In this document: piece by piece, positions 10,740 to 22,469 of the stretch | Position numbering within the stretch: the first letter of the stretch is position 1 | Layout: every line of letters begins with the position of its first letter | NCBI GenBank assembly: GCA_930367215.1 | Contig: OV884059.1 | Span: 156,982,511 to 157,046,510 of the forward strand | Source of the DNA: Pollenia angustigena | Lineage: Eukaryota; Arthropoda; Insecta; Diptera; Polleniidae | Direction: 5' to 3' | Length of the DNA: 64,000 bases | Made by a program: the position numbers and the translations under genes | The notes under the pieces: generated by a model | Told to the model about the DNA's origin: nothing | Databases searched by the model: none | The model's input: the letters and a program-made list of their open reading frames with translations, nothing else

Positions 10740-13700
10740 TGAAAAAATTCTCCACAATTTTTCACCAATTAAAGAATTAATCAAAAAAAAAAATCAGTTT
10801 TAAATTTAAATTTAATCAAGGAAAATTAACGTTTAATCAAGTGAATTGAATGTTTGACTGATACTATTAATTTGTTTTCTTGTGCAATAAAGAGTTGGCC
10901 CCTGATGTTTAATTAAACAAAAACAGAAAAAAATAATTTAAAGGAGATCAATTTTAGTCATTTATTCACGTATTTAGTAACTTCAAATAAAAAGGGCACA
11001 CATCTGTGGCAAAATATCTTAAGTTGAGCTGAGATAGCAAAAACGTTTTTAACATAAACTCAGTGAAAAATAATTTTTATCAAATAGCTAAATAAACCAA
11101 AACTTAAGATAAATTTCGTTTATAATACAAAAAGACGGTGCCCCATCTGAATGCAGGTTTTAGGAATACCTTTATCTTGATCGGGGAGCATTTTAAACCA
11201 TTTTATCCTCAGTCTGCCAACCTTTGTTGTACAGGCCTCTTGCAGAAGATTCATCATCCGCTGCAAGGTCCATCTCCACGACTGTGTTGTTTGCCTCGTA
11301 TTCAGTGAAAATAAAAAGGTCACTGTCACTCCCTAGCTCGGCACTGTACAGACCTCAGGCATGACCAAGTAATTTAGATTTGGAAGTTAGATAATTATCA
11401 TTATCTGCCATACTATGGGGATTAACCTTCTTAGTCCCTATTCCGACGACTCCCTCCAAAGTATTTTTACCCACTGTATCGGAAGTAGACAGAGAGGAAC
11501 CCTAATTACTTTTGTAGACTCTCAAGGTTACCTGTCCAAAAGTGTTCGACCAGGCAGGAAAAAGAGAGTTTCGGCGTTAAGTATTAATAATACTTCATGG
11601 CCTTCATCGTCAGCCTCTCCGAACCGTCACAATTTCCAATTGTAAGTTAGAAGATTCAGATTACATCCATATCGCTTTGACTGCGAATACAGGTATCCAG
11701 GCATGAGCTCTTGGTCTAGATGTCAAGTTTGTGCATAACATTAAGATTCGCACTAGACTGGATCTCTCCTAATTAAGGTTAAAACTTTGGGAAAAATTCC
11801 CGAATTTCCCGTCCAAAAATTTCGGGGAATTTCAAAAATATTCTTTTTTGGAAAAAAAATTTTTTATTTTTGAAATAACGGAAAGAATCGCTGCCTTTTT
11901 TTAATCTTGTTTATTTTCTAAAGCATTTAAATTTTGTTTTTTTTTTTAACTTAAATAAGCATGCTTAAACATGCTGTTGTATCTTAATTATACAGAAGCT
12001 TTTAGTACATCCTTAAAACTTTAGAATTAGTTAGTTTGTTCTTTTCTTTTGTTATCTTCTTATTTAATTTTACGAGTTTGTATTTATTTGTATACGAATT
12101 TGAAATTTTTATGAATTTCTTTTAATCAAGATGAGAACAGAATTCTAATGAGAAGTGATAAATTTTCCAGAAATCATGCATCCAAACACGCAACGGCGTA
12201 CACACTCCCTCACAATACTAACCAACTAACTTAACAACGGTCAACTGTACAGGCAGCTCACGAATTTAGAAGCACTTAAGCACACATACACATTTACGAA
12301 AAGACACTGACGAGGAAAATATTTATCAAGAAAAGTCATCAAAGATTCATCGATTGGCATTGCACTGGGTAGAGAAGAAGTTTTTGAGTCCATGTTTTGT
12401 CCAACTTTTTGTTTTTAATGGCATGTAGACAAAGTACGAGGCAAGTAGAAACAAAAAAAAACATTGTGCCCCAAAGAGAAATGCTGCTGCTTCTGTTTCT
12501 TCTTCTGTTACTTTTTTGTATTGTATGTATCATGAATAATAATTGCGTTTTAATGGTCATAATACTTTTAAACACTATTTAAATCCAAACGCACTCTCAT
12601 ACAAAAGACTTAAGCAATAAACCCAACATTCATCTTTTGGCTAAAATAAATAGTCTTTTATAGCCATCAACGATCAGAAGGAGGAAAATAACTGAAGAAG
12701 AAAAGAAAAAAGGCAAATAAATAAAAAACTTATTGTTAATGTACAAGAAGAAAGAAAAGACTTGGATGGACTTTTTATTCAAGTGTTTCTTCGTTGACAA
12801 CTTTTCAGATACTTCGCCATCTTTTTTTCTTTCTTTATCGTCACATTCAAATACATTGGTTGTGATTTGTAACGGACATTATTTTATGTCATCAGTTTTT
12901 TAAGTTGTTGTTTGTGTTGCAATACCTTTTTTATGAGTGTTCTCAACAAGCAGTATGTGTATGTATGTGTTGCAAGAACAATTGGAAGACGTTTGTTCTT
13001 CATTCAATTTCAAAAAAAAAAATTACAAAATGGCTAAACGACTGACGCACCAGTCAGACAAACGGTCAACCAAATAAAGATCTATTCTTACAGTCAAGTC
13101 ATCAGCTCCAACACCATCATCATCACAACTACCACCAAGAGCAGCAGAAAAATAAAACGTTATTTATGTTTATTTTTTATGGAGAAGTTGTCGTCGAATC
13201 ATATTGAACCACAGTTTTATTGCAGACCATTAAAAAGTGTATGCAACCACAAAACTTACGGCAGAATTTGTGTAACACAGATAGGACCAAAGTATGGGGC
13301 TCAAATAGAAAATTTCTTTAGGTATTTCTTATCGAGAAAATTCAGAAAATTTTCTAAAGTATTTCAAAAATTTTCTATTCAAATTCCCAAGGATTTTGTG
13401 CCTTACTCACATTTTTCCCCTTTTTAAAACTATAAAATTCATCGCGGATAATCAATTTTACCTAAAATTAGACCTAGTTAGATCGATTCGAATCATAGAA
13501 GAAGTGAATTAAAAAGTACCAAAAATAAATTGAAATTCAAAAAAGTACCACAAACGCATTGAAGATGTTTTTAAGAAAGCATCAAATCGCATTGGATTTT
13601 AGTTGTATTCCTACTTGTACCACTTGTGAAGTTTAACTGTGATTGAAAAAATATGTACATGTTTAGAAAAAGTACCAAAAATCAGTTTAAATGTGTTGCC

Positions 13701-13866
13701 GTATTGGTCAGAATCAGGGCTGCCAGGTACTTTGTTTCCACAAAAATCTCCTGATAAAAGAAAAATGCCCAAAATAAGCCCCTGTAAAAGAATACACTAT
13801 TTTCAATGGATAATTTAAATACTTATTTATTTGAGTTTCACTTGTACTATGTACTACAAGAGATCA
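10740..13866. other. No gene; possible old retroelement remnant at 11120-11720
   Basis: The segment 11120-11720 is GC-richer than its surroundings. A 69-codon minus-strand frame there (11120-11329: W-R-W-T-L-Q-R-M-M-N-L-L-Q-E-A) looks like eroded coding sequence of a LINE ORF, which is my weak impression only. 12090-13400 shows short open frames without recognisable domains and CA/AC-rich stretches. From 13690 (CAGGGCTGCCAGGTACTTTG) another eroded transposon end may be present. Confidence 0.3.
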
Positions 13867-13874
13867 TTTTTATC

Positions 13875-14881
13875 CAGTGTTGCCAAAACTTGGTGACCAA
13901 AAATGGCTAAATTTACGGAAAAAAATGGCTAAGAATGGGCTAAAAAATGGCTAAAAGCTTTTTTAAATAAAAACACATTAAAATTCAATAACGAAACAGA
14001 AATAATTCATTTAAAGTGGTTTACGATGAAATTGTTAGTAAAGATCAATTTGTTAAATAAGAATAAACGTAAATTAATATTTTGATAGATATTTAAAAAA
14101 TTAAATCATCGATAAATTGGATGTCGTTATTGTTCATCTCATAGGAATAACTCGGGCCTATTAGTTTTTAATAATTTGAAGGTAAATCATTATCACGATA
14201 ACATTTACCCAACGTTTTCAGTCCAGATCTACAATAAAAAACAAGTAAGAAAGTATAGTCGGTCACCAACGACTATATGGTACCCTACCAAAATTTAACA
14301 AATAATCTCCAAAACAGCCAGCCAGCAGGAAAAACATCGTTAATTAAACTCAAAAAGTGATTCTGAGTCAATCAGTATACGTAAAGGTGGGCTTTGGACC
14401 ATTATTTTAAGGTATTACAAACATCAGCAAAAACGCATCGTACCCTCTCCACTATTGTGGTGCTGGTATAAATATTTTATTGATAAAATCGAATTAACGG
14501 TTGCTTAATGTATCCTTTTTCTCCAATTACTTTAAACGATGTTTACTTGGGTAAATACCCTCTTTTCTTCATCATTAGACCATGCAAGTGAGAGCAACTA
14601 TATAGTCCATTCTGAAATTTCTAAAAAAATTTGTTTTGCCGCCTGCATCTCTCATTTTATAAATTTAACATTGGACTACTATTGCTTTATTTTGAAAGAT
14701 GTTTCATCATCATAGTTCATAGCGATTTCCAATATTTGTAAAAGTTGTGATTTAAATGAAATGAGTTTGAATTGTTAAAAATGTTTATTTTACTTTAATA
14801 TATTGTTATAAAAAATTTAAAATTATTATTTTAAAAGACAAACGGCAAAAAAATGTATAAATGACTAAATTGGCAACACTG
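13875..14881. mobile_element. hAT MITE with CAGTGTTGCCA termini and 8-bp target duplication
   Basis: Left terminus CAGTGTTGCCAAAAC, right terminus TTGGCAACACTG, flanked by TTTTTATC at 13867-13874 and 14882-14889 (exact). The interior repeats AAAATGGCTAA near the left end. It is interrupted by a DINE-1-like element at 14239-14475. No transposase frame. Confidence 0.85.
14239..14475 (+). mobile_element. DINE-1/INE-1-like (Helentron-type) element
   Basis: Starts ACAAGTAAGAAAGTATAGTC. Internal AAGTGATTCTGAGTCAATCA and AGTATACGTAAAGGTGGGC. Ends TACCCTCTCCACTATTGTGG-TGCTGGTATAAA. The order matches the element at 37955-38650. It is shortened relative to that copy and nested inside the hAT MITE. Confidence 0.7.
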
Positions 14882-15849
14882 TTTTTATCGTAAGGAAACA
14901 CGAAGTTGTATTTTAAATATATATATTTTATATATACATATATGTATATATACAGTCGAACATCCCTATAATGAATCTGCATTGAACCATGAAATCACTT
15001 TATTTTTAAGAAACTTCATTATACATTAAATCTCCACTTTTGTCAGGCATGTTAAGTTTGGATTTTACTCCCACGTGCAGCAGTTATCCATTTGAGCATT
15101 GTTTTATTAATTTCACTTAAAATACAGGTTTAAAGCCTTTTGCATTTAGTGCTAAATTGATTGAATTCAACATTTTAAGAATTAGGGTTGCTTTAGCCGA
15201 CCGTAAATGTTATGCAATGCAATGTAACGTACCGTTACTTACTTTATGTTCAGTTATAGGTAATTTGTGTCTTGCAGTTTTAAGTCTTTTGAATAAAAAA
15301 TTATATTACACAAATCAATTTCAAAAATGTTTAAGGTCAAGTAATAATTGGCAGTTTAGTGGTCTGGGGCGTTATTTATTAATGGGCTAGTTCTAAGCCG
15401 GTTTTGGATTTTTATATCTTTTTAAGAACATAATTGTATCTAAATGTTTATTAATTTATTATCTAGAACTAAAGCTTTTACAACATTTAAAAAATTTGAC
15501 AAAAACTAAAAAAGGGATTTTTTCGCCCTCTATTCACTATTTAACTTTTCAATCGACATTTCTTTTCCCAATCGTCACCCAACTTCATATTAAATGTTCT
15601 TATATACACAGGAACCAAATAAGCCCATTCATTGAATTAAGAGTTAATTTTAATTTGTCTGAACCCCTCTAAAATACATGAACTTGTCTAGGATAATACA
15701 AATTTTAGACATATTATACTTACATACATAATCGAATTATTGACAGATCAGCTTCAAACTTTTCAGATATTTTTATAAGATAAAAAAAAATTTTTTTGCC
15801 CGGTGCTCATTGATATTAAGTGCTGTGCAAATATGACATATATATGTGT
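14882..15849. other. Non-coding; pogo/mariner-like terminus near 14953
   Basis: After an (AT)n tract, TACAGTCGAACATCCCTATAATGAA (14951 onward) resembles the terminal repeat of pogo/Tigger-type Tc1-mariner elements. The opposite terminus was not found. The 77-codon frame at 15157-15390 has no recognised domain. Confidence 0.35.
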
Positions 15850-16284
15850 GCTTGGAACTTAGTTTTCTTTAATAGAAAAATTAAACTCATATTTTCCCCC
15901 CAACAAAATCCTGTACAGTTTTCTACATGCCACTCTTATCGCAAGTATTTCAGCCTTAAATACGCTGGCCCAATCTGGCAGGCGGAAAGAGATATTCACG
16001 TGCAGTTCCTCCGAGAAAACCCCAGAGCCAGCACCAAAGGTCATCTTTGACCCATCTGTGTAAATCCTCGTGCGGTATTCATCGGCCAGGATTCCCCTGC
16101 TCCATTCCCGCCTTAACGGAAATATGACCTTGAATTACTAATCAAAGTCTGTCCGAGGTATCATAGTCCGTTGGACGTTTCAGATATGTGCGTTGCTTCT
16201 GTAGGATCCCTGCATGACCGTACATCCTCGCCTTTCAACACCCCGCTGCATAGAGCCTAACCGCGCTGTTGACTGATATGGCCT
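15850..16284 (-). pseudogene. LINE (R1/LOA-like) ORF2 fragment, RNase H domain
   Basis: The minus strand encodes R-I-Y-T-D-G-S-K then G-A-G-S-G-V-F-S-E-E-L-H and F-R-L-P-D-W-A-S-V-F-K-A-E-I-L-A-I, the start of the RNase H domain found after the reverse transcriptase of R1/LOA/I-type LINEs. It is interrupted by stops. It continues the fragment at 18574-18905; the LTR element 16285-18569 was inserted between the two. The 3' part beyond A-I-R-V-A-C-R-K-L is missing. Confidence 0.75.
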
Positions 16285-16451
16285 TTTAGTTTTTATTAAT
16301 AAAACACAATCTTCTTTAGAAAATTCAATCAATCCATTAATTTTATTTTTTAAAATCTAAATTGTTAAATACAATTATTTCAAAGCTCCTAGTATATTTT
16401 AATTTATTTTTTTCAAATTTTATCAAGTAGATATTCTACAGTAGCACCATA
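16285..16451 (-). repeat. 3' LTR of the deleted Gypsy element
   Basis: 167 bp, identical to 18403-18569. Read on the minus strand it starts TATGGTGCTACTG and ends AATAAAAACTAAA, so it lacks the usual TG...CA ends if the 4-bp GCCT duplication sets the borders. Confidence 0.85.
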
Positions 16452-17864
16452 TTACCCCCTTCCTAATGAAAATGATATACATTTTGAAGTTCCTCTTTTA
16501 TGCACTTGCTCATCAATCAGTTCATCGATAAATGCAGGTTTAAGTCTGTCAACTGAAACTTTATCAGTTCTGTTTCCATTCTGAACCGTAAAGTATTTGT
16601 CATTTCTTTCTATGACTTTATATGGTCCACTGTATTTGTAGGATAAAGGTTTTAATATTCCATCATTACGTATCCATACTTGTGATGTTGTTGATAAATC
16701 GTTAAATACGAATGGTTTGTTTAAACAGTGATGAGACGCAGCTACAGGGCGAATATTTTTTATAGCGAATTTCAGATGGTCTAAAAAATATGACTGTGAT
16801 TGTTTGTCTTTAACATCGGAGAAAAATTGACCAGGTAATTTTAAATTTTCTCCATAAAGAAACTCAGCTGCTGAAGCTTTTAAATCTTCTTTGTGTGCTG
16901 TTCTCATTCCAAGTAGGACAGTGGGTAAAACGTTAGTCCATGAATTAGTATTATGACACGTAATAGCTGTTTTTAAGGTACGATGCATTCTTTCCACTAA
17001 ACCATTGCATTGTGGATGATATGAGGTTGTTGTGTTATGTTGTGCCCCTATAAAATCAGCAAGTTCTGCAAAAACATTTGATGTGAACTGTCTTCCAGAT
17101 ATTTTTAAAAGAGTTTTTCTGTCTACCAGTGTGCAATTTTTTAGATCTGGTAAAAGATCGAAATGTTTTAGGAAATCTGAACCAACTATAGGTTTGCTTA
17201 CTTCTGCTATAATAAATTTCCAACAGAAACATCGCCTGAGACCAAAATCTAGTTCAAGAATTTGTGTGCCGTATGTTTTAATAACACTACCGTTTGCTGC
17301 ATAAAGTAAAAATCTTGGTTCGTACATGTTATTATTTTTTTTACAAAAATTGGCTGAAGGTAAAACGGATATTGCTGCACCAGTGTCGATTAAAAAAGAT
17401 AATTTTGAATTTCTATCTTTGACGAATAGGCGACCATCTACATTTGGAATTTCAGTGGCCGCGATTGAAATTCCCTTTAATTTTTTTGAGTATGAACATG
17501 GTGAGTTACATTTTGTTGATTTTTCACCAAAACGACGGTGATACCAACACCACTGTCGATAACGCGAACCTGATCTATTGTTCCTGGATGACGATGAATC
17601 TCTAGAAACAGACCTATTTCTTCCTACTTGAAGTTTTTCTATCTTACTTTCAAGTGTTTTAATTTGTTTAGACAGTTGGTTTAATGTAATATCTGAAATT
17701 GACGAAATATTTTCATTCGAATATAAATTCGCTTGATTTTTAACTTCATTAATATTTGAGGGCTTCAGGACATCAAAAATTTTATCAGCTTGTTCCGCTA
17801 GAAGTTGGATGGAACAATCTGTTACAGATAAAATTGTTCTAATTTGATCTGGCATTTGTTCCAA
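16452..17864 (-). pseudogene. gag(C-term)-protease-integrase(C-term) open frame, 470 codons
   Basis: This is the 3' part of gag fused in frame to what remains of pol. Visible in order: the end of gag with a CHCC zinc motif (C-W-Y-H ... K-C-N-S-P-C, around residues 106-123), typical of the CsRn1 clade; the aspartic protease site I-D-T-G-A near residue 160; a jump at L-L-K-I-S-G-R-Q-F-T-S-N directly into the integrase core end (S-Y-H-P-Q-C-N-G-L-V-E-R with the catalytic glutamate); and the integrase C-terminus (S-G-P-Y-K-V-I). RT, RNase H, the integrase zinc domain and both catalytic aspartates are absent. The stop codon abuts the 3' LTR. It cannot transpose autonomously. The first Met is internal to gag, because upstream gag is frameshifted. 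Confidence 0.8.
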
Positions 17865-18387
17865 AAAGATGCTTTTTAAAACGGCATCATCAATATGTCC
17901 AGTTGCAAGATTTCTGAGCTTTTGTAAAAATTGAGTGGGTTTATTATTCCCTAAAGATTGTCCATGTAGAAGCTTCGAATTCTTGATTCATCAGATTCAC
18001 CGAAAGTATTTAGAAGAGCTTGTTTTAATGCAGCATATTGATCGTATCTCGTGGAGGATTAAAAATAATGTGGCTTACATACTCACATATTTGCGGATCC
18101 ATGTTGGCGACGACATATTGAAATTTCGTGTCGTCCCTTGTTATTCCTGCTATAGCAAAGACGGATTCTACTTGAACGAACCACAGTTTAGGATTGCTCG
18201 TCCAAAATGGTGGTAACTTGTGGACTGATGATGCTTCAATTTCTCGGTTGTTTGATGTCCCTTGATTTTGCTGTTGTGTAACATTTTGCATATTTCCTTG
18301 ATCCTGAGGATTTTGTTGGGGAAATCCTACACCTGGTGATTGACTTCTACCAACGCTTCTTGATCTCCTTGGCGTATGCGTAAACAT
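17865..18387 (-). pseudogene. 5' part of gag, broken by two frameshifts
   Basis: The natural start is the ATG at 18387 (M-F-T-H-T-P-R-R-S-R), 4 nt after the primer site. Residues L-P-P-F-W-T-S-N-P-K-L-W-F-V-Q-V-E match the gag of the intact element at 27970-28821 ([17 protein letters not shown]). The frame runs to a stop at 18025. Continuing homology then needs one frame change at about 18030-18040 and another near 17975-17980 before joining the frame at 17864. Confidence 0.75.
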
Positions 18388-18389
18388 TT

Positions 18390-18401
18390 TCGGGGTCACC
18401 A
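18390..18401 (-). other. Primer binding site, tRNA-Trp type
   Basis: The minus strand reads TGGTGACCCCGA, one base after the LTR end. It is complementary to the 3' end of insect tRNA-Trp (as I remember its acceptor stem, ...TCGGGGTCA plus CCA). The same primer site is found in the element at 24484-29094. Confidence 0.7.
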
Positions 18402-18402
18402 A

Positions 18403-18569
18403 TTTAGTTTTTATTAATAAAACACAATCTTCTTTAGAAAATTCAATCAATCCATTAATTTTATTTTTTAAAATCTAAATTGTTAAATACAATTATTTCA
18501 AAGCTCCTAGTATATTTTAATTTATTTTTTTCAAATTTTATCAAGTAGATATTCTACAGTAGCACCATA
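18403..18569 (-). repeat. 5' LTR of the deleted Gypsy element
   Basis: 167 bp, identical to 16285-16451. Followed on the right by the GCCT target duplication. Confidence 0.85.
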
Positions 18570-18573
18570 GCCT

Positions 18574-18905
18574 GATATGGCTGTTGACTGATATGGTGTA
18601 ATTCTATTGGAAGAAGGGGCAGTATAGTATTCAGAGCCTTTGAAGGACTAGTGCGTAGAGCGCCTGTTATTCAAATACAGGCTGATCTGTGTACTCTGCC
18701 CAGCTGGTCCACGAAGTATTTCCTGCCCGTCGCGGTCCACCATACCAGAGATCCATATGTAGGAATAGGCATGTTGACTGCATGAGAGTCAAGATGCATC
18801 CTCCAGTCGATGCCTTATATGTGAATATAGAAGTCATTCCAGAGTTTTAAGCAGAAAAGATGATAAACTGATTGGACGGAAGTCCCCTGCAGTCCAGGCG
18901 CGGTA
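18574..18905 (-). pseudogene. LINE (R1/LOA-like) reverse transcriptase fragment
   Basis: The minus strand encodes D-F-R-P-I-S-L-S-S-F-L-L-K-T-L-E (RT fingers) and, after a deletion, Y-G-S-L-V-W-W-T-A-T ... I-T-G-A-L-R-T-S-P-S-K-A-L-N, the thumb region of R1/LOA-type LINEs. In-frame stops are present. It joins the RNase H fragment at 15850-16284 across the LTR element. Confidence 0.75.
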
Positions 18906-19279
18906 AATTATAAAAATATGTTTTGTAAATTTCGATAATACAAAAAATTTTTGGAAATCCTAGCAAGGTTTTTTTTGTCTTTTTTTATGGAATCTCTAAC
19001 GAAATTTTCAATATGTATTTTTTACTTTTTTATTGAATATCTAACGATTTTCAATAAGTAGCCAAATCTTAATCCTTATAACTAGCTATTTATTAGATAT
19101 TTCCAATGAAACATCTAGATTACCGTATTCAATTACTTATTATTCTACATTTAATCCCAGCAGGTGCCATCTATATCCAAAGACTAAACGTTTGGCTTGA
19201 TAATGCGTGCGGTTGAATTATTAAAAAGCCTTAGTATTTGCAATATTCATGTATGTATATGTTAAATGAATAAAAATTC
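18906..19279. other. AT-rich spacer, nothing recognised
   Basis: Between LINE and hAT remnants. No open frame or repeat boundary seen. Confidence 0.4.
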
Positions 19280-20425
19280 TATTCGATAATTTTTGACGAA
19301 AGCACGGATTTGTCGGGGAAAAGCCAGATTTCCTTATCTTTAAGATATTTCAACATACAACAAAAAGTTTTTAGGGAAGAATTTATTGGCTTTGTTGTAA
19401 ACGCATTTAAAGAGACTTCAAAAGATATTGCTGACGTTGATGTGTCAATTGATGCGAAGGCACTATCATCAATAGTTCTTAAAGTTTTGACAAATTTTGT
19501 GTAGGAGATGGAACAGATGGGTGACCACTGATGTCAGCAGAAAATGGAGCTGTTAAAAATTTCTGGAAATGCGACAAATGCGAAACAAACGCTTTGCTAT
19601 TCCCATAAATCGAACAACTCAATTTCTAAAAGCAATAAAGTGCCATTAATACAAAAAATTGTATCATTTGTTAAAGAAACGACAAAATTGTTAAAATATA
19701 ATCATCAAAGTATTTGGAAGCCAAACTCTCTTCATATAGTAGAATATTTGGAAAAAATATCTGAGTGGAAAGGTAGTATCTCTACCTTTATATTAAGGAA
19801 CTCACTTAGTACTTTTAAATTTATTTGCGGAATATACATATTAAGTGTGATACTTGTTGTAACACAGCCACTTAGTATTATTTTACAAAAGCAAGATATA
19901 GATCTCCAAAAAGGATCAAGCCTTATCAAAATTTTAATCATGTGCCTTGAAGAAAAAAGAAATAAAGCCGAAGAACAATTTAAAGCGATTTTTGAAAAAG
20001 TTAAAGTTATTTGCGTTCAAATCGAAAAGACAAGATTTGAACGAAATAATCACGTCCAAAATGTTGAAGATTACTACCGAGTTGTAGGTTACATTCATCT
20101 TATTGAATTTATTTTAGAAGATCTCATAACCACTTTCCCAATATATATCCCAAATGTATTGAACATACTAAACTTCTTCCTCAAAGTGTAATCAAGTCAT
20201 ATACAGATACAAAACTGTTAAAACCACAACAAGCTGATGAGCTGATTATATTTGATAAAAGAGATAAACACCTACTAAGATCTAAACTTGAGCCTGATCT
20301 ATCAGATAACGTTGTAGATGCTTTAATAAACTGTGATGAAGATATCTACCCAAATCTAAGAAAAATATTTCAAATTTTCGTTTCAATGCTCGTCAGTAAA
20401 GCTAAGAGCGGGAGGCCATAATTTC
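19280..20425 (+). pseudogene. hAT transposase of the DUF4371 / '52-kDa repressor' type, decayed
   Basis: Starts at the first catalytic-acid region Y-S-I-I-F-D-E-S-T-D (from about 19283), followed by Q-I-S-L-S-L-R-Y-F-N. A stop at 19502 and frame changes around 19505-19545 follow, where C-V-G-D-G-T-D-G resembles the C-V-G-Q-G-Y-D-G block. The long frame 19544-20191 carries I-D-L-Q-K-G-S-S-L-I-K, C-L-E-E-K-R-N-K-A-E and N-V-E-D-Y-Y-R-V. A last fragment near 20330-20420 (D-I-Y-P-N-L-R-K-I-F-Q-I) is the beginning of the C-terminal dimerisation region and stops before the conserved A-E-R-S-F-S. The BED finger and N-terminus are missing. Family known from insect hAT elements and ZMYM1-like genes. 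Clearly non-functional. Confidence 0.75.
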
Positions 20426-21335
20426 ACAAGGAAATCATAAATTACTTATTTAAAAAGATTAATGTATATTGAAATGATCTTATATTTTATTTAACCTATT
20501 TGTTGAGTTTTTTTCGAATTTTCTTTTTTGACTTGGTTCGCTTAAGCTCTGAGCCCTCAATATATGGTACATTTATTGTTTATATATGCTATGTATATAT
20601 TTTAGCCCTCATATTCATAAATGATTATAAAATTTAATAAATGTTTATTAAGGTAAATTTTCATAGAAAATTTGGTTTTGAAGCCTTTATTAAATTTAAA
20701 ATATTTTTATGAATACAGGCATAAATACATAAAATAAGCAACTGTATAACAAAAATGTAAAGCTATTTTTTTGCGTTTTATGAAATAAATTTTAAGTTTA
20801 AAGTGCGAGTTGATTTACATAATGGAAAAATATCTTGTGCAACTTTAATAGCTCGTTCCGCGCATATATTACTAAGCTGCTGAAAATGATCACTGTTTCA
20901 TATATCCGCCAAACAACTCATCTATCACAACAAATATCATTTGCCATTAAAATTTAGTTTATTAAAAAAATCGCGAAATAGAGTCGCGATTTTTTTGTGC
21001 CCTTCTTCCGTACAAATGGTAAGATCTTGTTAAATTCATGAAATTATTAGAAAATACTTAAAATTTTGTAATTAAATGTTAATTTTGTATAGTAAGGAGA
21101 AACATTTTAATTCAAAACTTTATCGCGTTTGGTCCGGAAACTTTCTTCACGATCGCAAAAAAGTAATACATCATTTCTTAATATTTTTTAACGGTCTATA
21201 CCGCTATGCGATGAAGAATTTGATATTCGCAAAAATTGCAAAAAGTACTTACCTTAATACACATATTGTTTTTAATAAACTTTTAAAAACAAATTTTTGA
21301 CTTTTTTGTATCATACAAAATTCACCCCCCCCCCC
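20426..21335. other. Non-coding AT-rich stretch
   Basis: No recognisable gene. The plus frame at 21076-21300 is basic and aromatic-rich without a known domain. A run of about 14 C follows at 21324-21338, at the border of the LINE remnant. Confidence 0.35.
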
Positions 21336-21339
21336 CCCT

Positions 21340-21850
21340 CCCTAAGGCTCGAGCTGGATCCGCGCCTGCTGCAGTCTCATGACTACTCATGCCGATTTTG
21401 GGTATGAACACCACCTTCACTCTCCTCCAATTAGCCGGTACGTAATTGAGGAATAGGCAGAGTCTATACATTATTCTCAACAAGGGAGTGACATAATTTC
21501 TTGCGCTCTGCAGCATCTTAGGAAAAATGTCATCAGGTCCTGGGGATTTGTACGGGGCAAAACTTTCGTTCGCCCATAGGATTCTTTCCTCATAGCTTAT
21601 ATATCCGTCAATCTCGAAAAACGAATTATCGTTTGTTGGTTCCTAAACAGTTGCGTCCGAGCACCCAGGGAAGTGCGTGTTCAGTAAAATGTCAAGTGTT
21701 TCCACCGATGATTCTGGCCATGTATCATCCGCTCTCTTGAGAAAGGTTGGTTGCCAAGTCTGGCAGATTTTTTGGTATTTTCGATTGATTCGCACAAGTT
21801 CTACCATGATATTCTCCTGCCACGACTGAGTGGAATAATTCCGAGTTCCA
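21340..21850 (-). pseudogene. LINE (R1/LOA-like) ORF2 fragment, N-terminal RT
   Basis: Read from 21850 down: endonuclease-RT linker, then A-P-Y-K-S-P-G-P-D-D-I-F-P (RT motif 0), M-L-Q-S-A and V-P-A-N-W-R-R-V-K-V-V-F-I-P-K (RT motif 1). A TAG at about 21642 breaks the linker, and the frame is lost after F-I-P-K-I-G at the C-rich junction. Same family as the other LINE pieces, but the rest of this copy is absent. Confidence 0.8.
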
Positions 21851-22215
21851 CTAGGGAAGCTCTTCCTGTGCTAAATTGATAAAAATTAAAGTGTCGTTTT
21901 ACTATTGTTGTTGTTGTTCTTTAATTGAAAATGCTTCAAAACAAAGACGTGTGATGTTTTTTTTTTTTGCGTAAAAAAGCACCGTTACACATTTGTATGT
22001 CAAAGTCAATCAATGCATTTTTTTACAAACGTGCTAGAGTGTTCAATAGTGCAAGGTCAACTTTATGTTTGTATTTCTCGATTTGTGTCTATTATAATTT
22101 ATTGATTTAAATTGGAAAATAAAGAGACAGATAACTACTACTGTTTTTAATTACAACAGTATTGTATTTATGTGAATAAAATTTTGACCTCTTTCAAATT
22201 AAAAAGGTGGATTTA
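21851..22215. other. Non-coding spacer
   Basis: AT-rich with a (TTG)n stretch at about 21906-21920. No gene. Confidence 0.4.
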
Positions 22216-22469
22216 ATATCTGTGGCTTGGTGCTAAAAGGGCCAATGTCAAAATATTTACTTTTGAGAAAATTTAAATTAAATTGTTTTCAGAGAAGAGT
22301 TCTTACTGAAATTTGCTAACAAAACCCTTATGAAGCTGTTCTGGGCTAAAAACATTGGCTGCTTCATCCAAAAAAAAAAAAAATGTTAAGAGAAAACACC
22401 TAATGCAACGATTAACTCAAAACAGAAAAATATGGACATTGGCCCTTTTAGCACCAAGCCACAGATATT
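22216..22469. mobile_element. MITE, 254 bp, TIR ATATCTGTGGCTTGGTGC
   Basis: The left end ATATCTGTGGCTTGGTGCTA and the exact complement at the right end give TIRs of about 34 bp (up to GGGCCAATGTC). No coding. Target duplication uncertain (TA-rich flanks). Confidence 0.75.

Larger units (their letters stand above)
16285..18569 (-). mobile_element. Deleted CsRn1-clade Ty3/Gypsy element with identical LTRs
   Basis: Two 167-bp LTRs (16285-16451, 18403-18569) are identical by eye and flanked by GCCT on both sides (16281-16284, 18570-18573). On the minus strand the order is LTR, tRNA-Trp-type primer site, gag with two frameshifts, protease, the C-terminal half of integrase, polypurine tract, LTR. 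RT, RNase H and the N-terminal integrase are gone in a deletion that keeps the frame open. It sits in a LINE remnant. Defective, yet the identical LTRs imply recent insertion. Confidence 0.85.

Noticed and set aside
17032..18216. Several plus-strand frames of 70-93 codons
   Set aside because: Antisense shadows of the gag/protease/integrase coding of the deleted LTR element.
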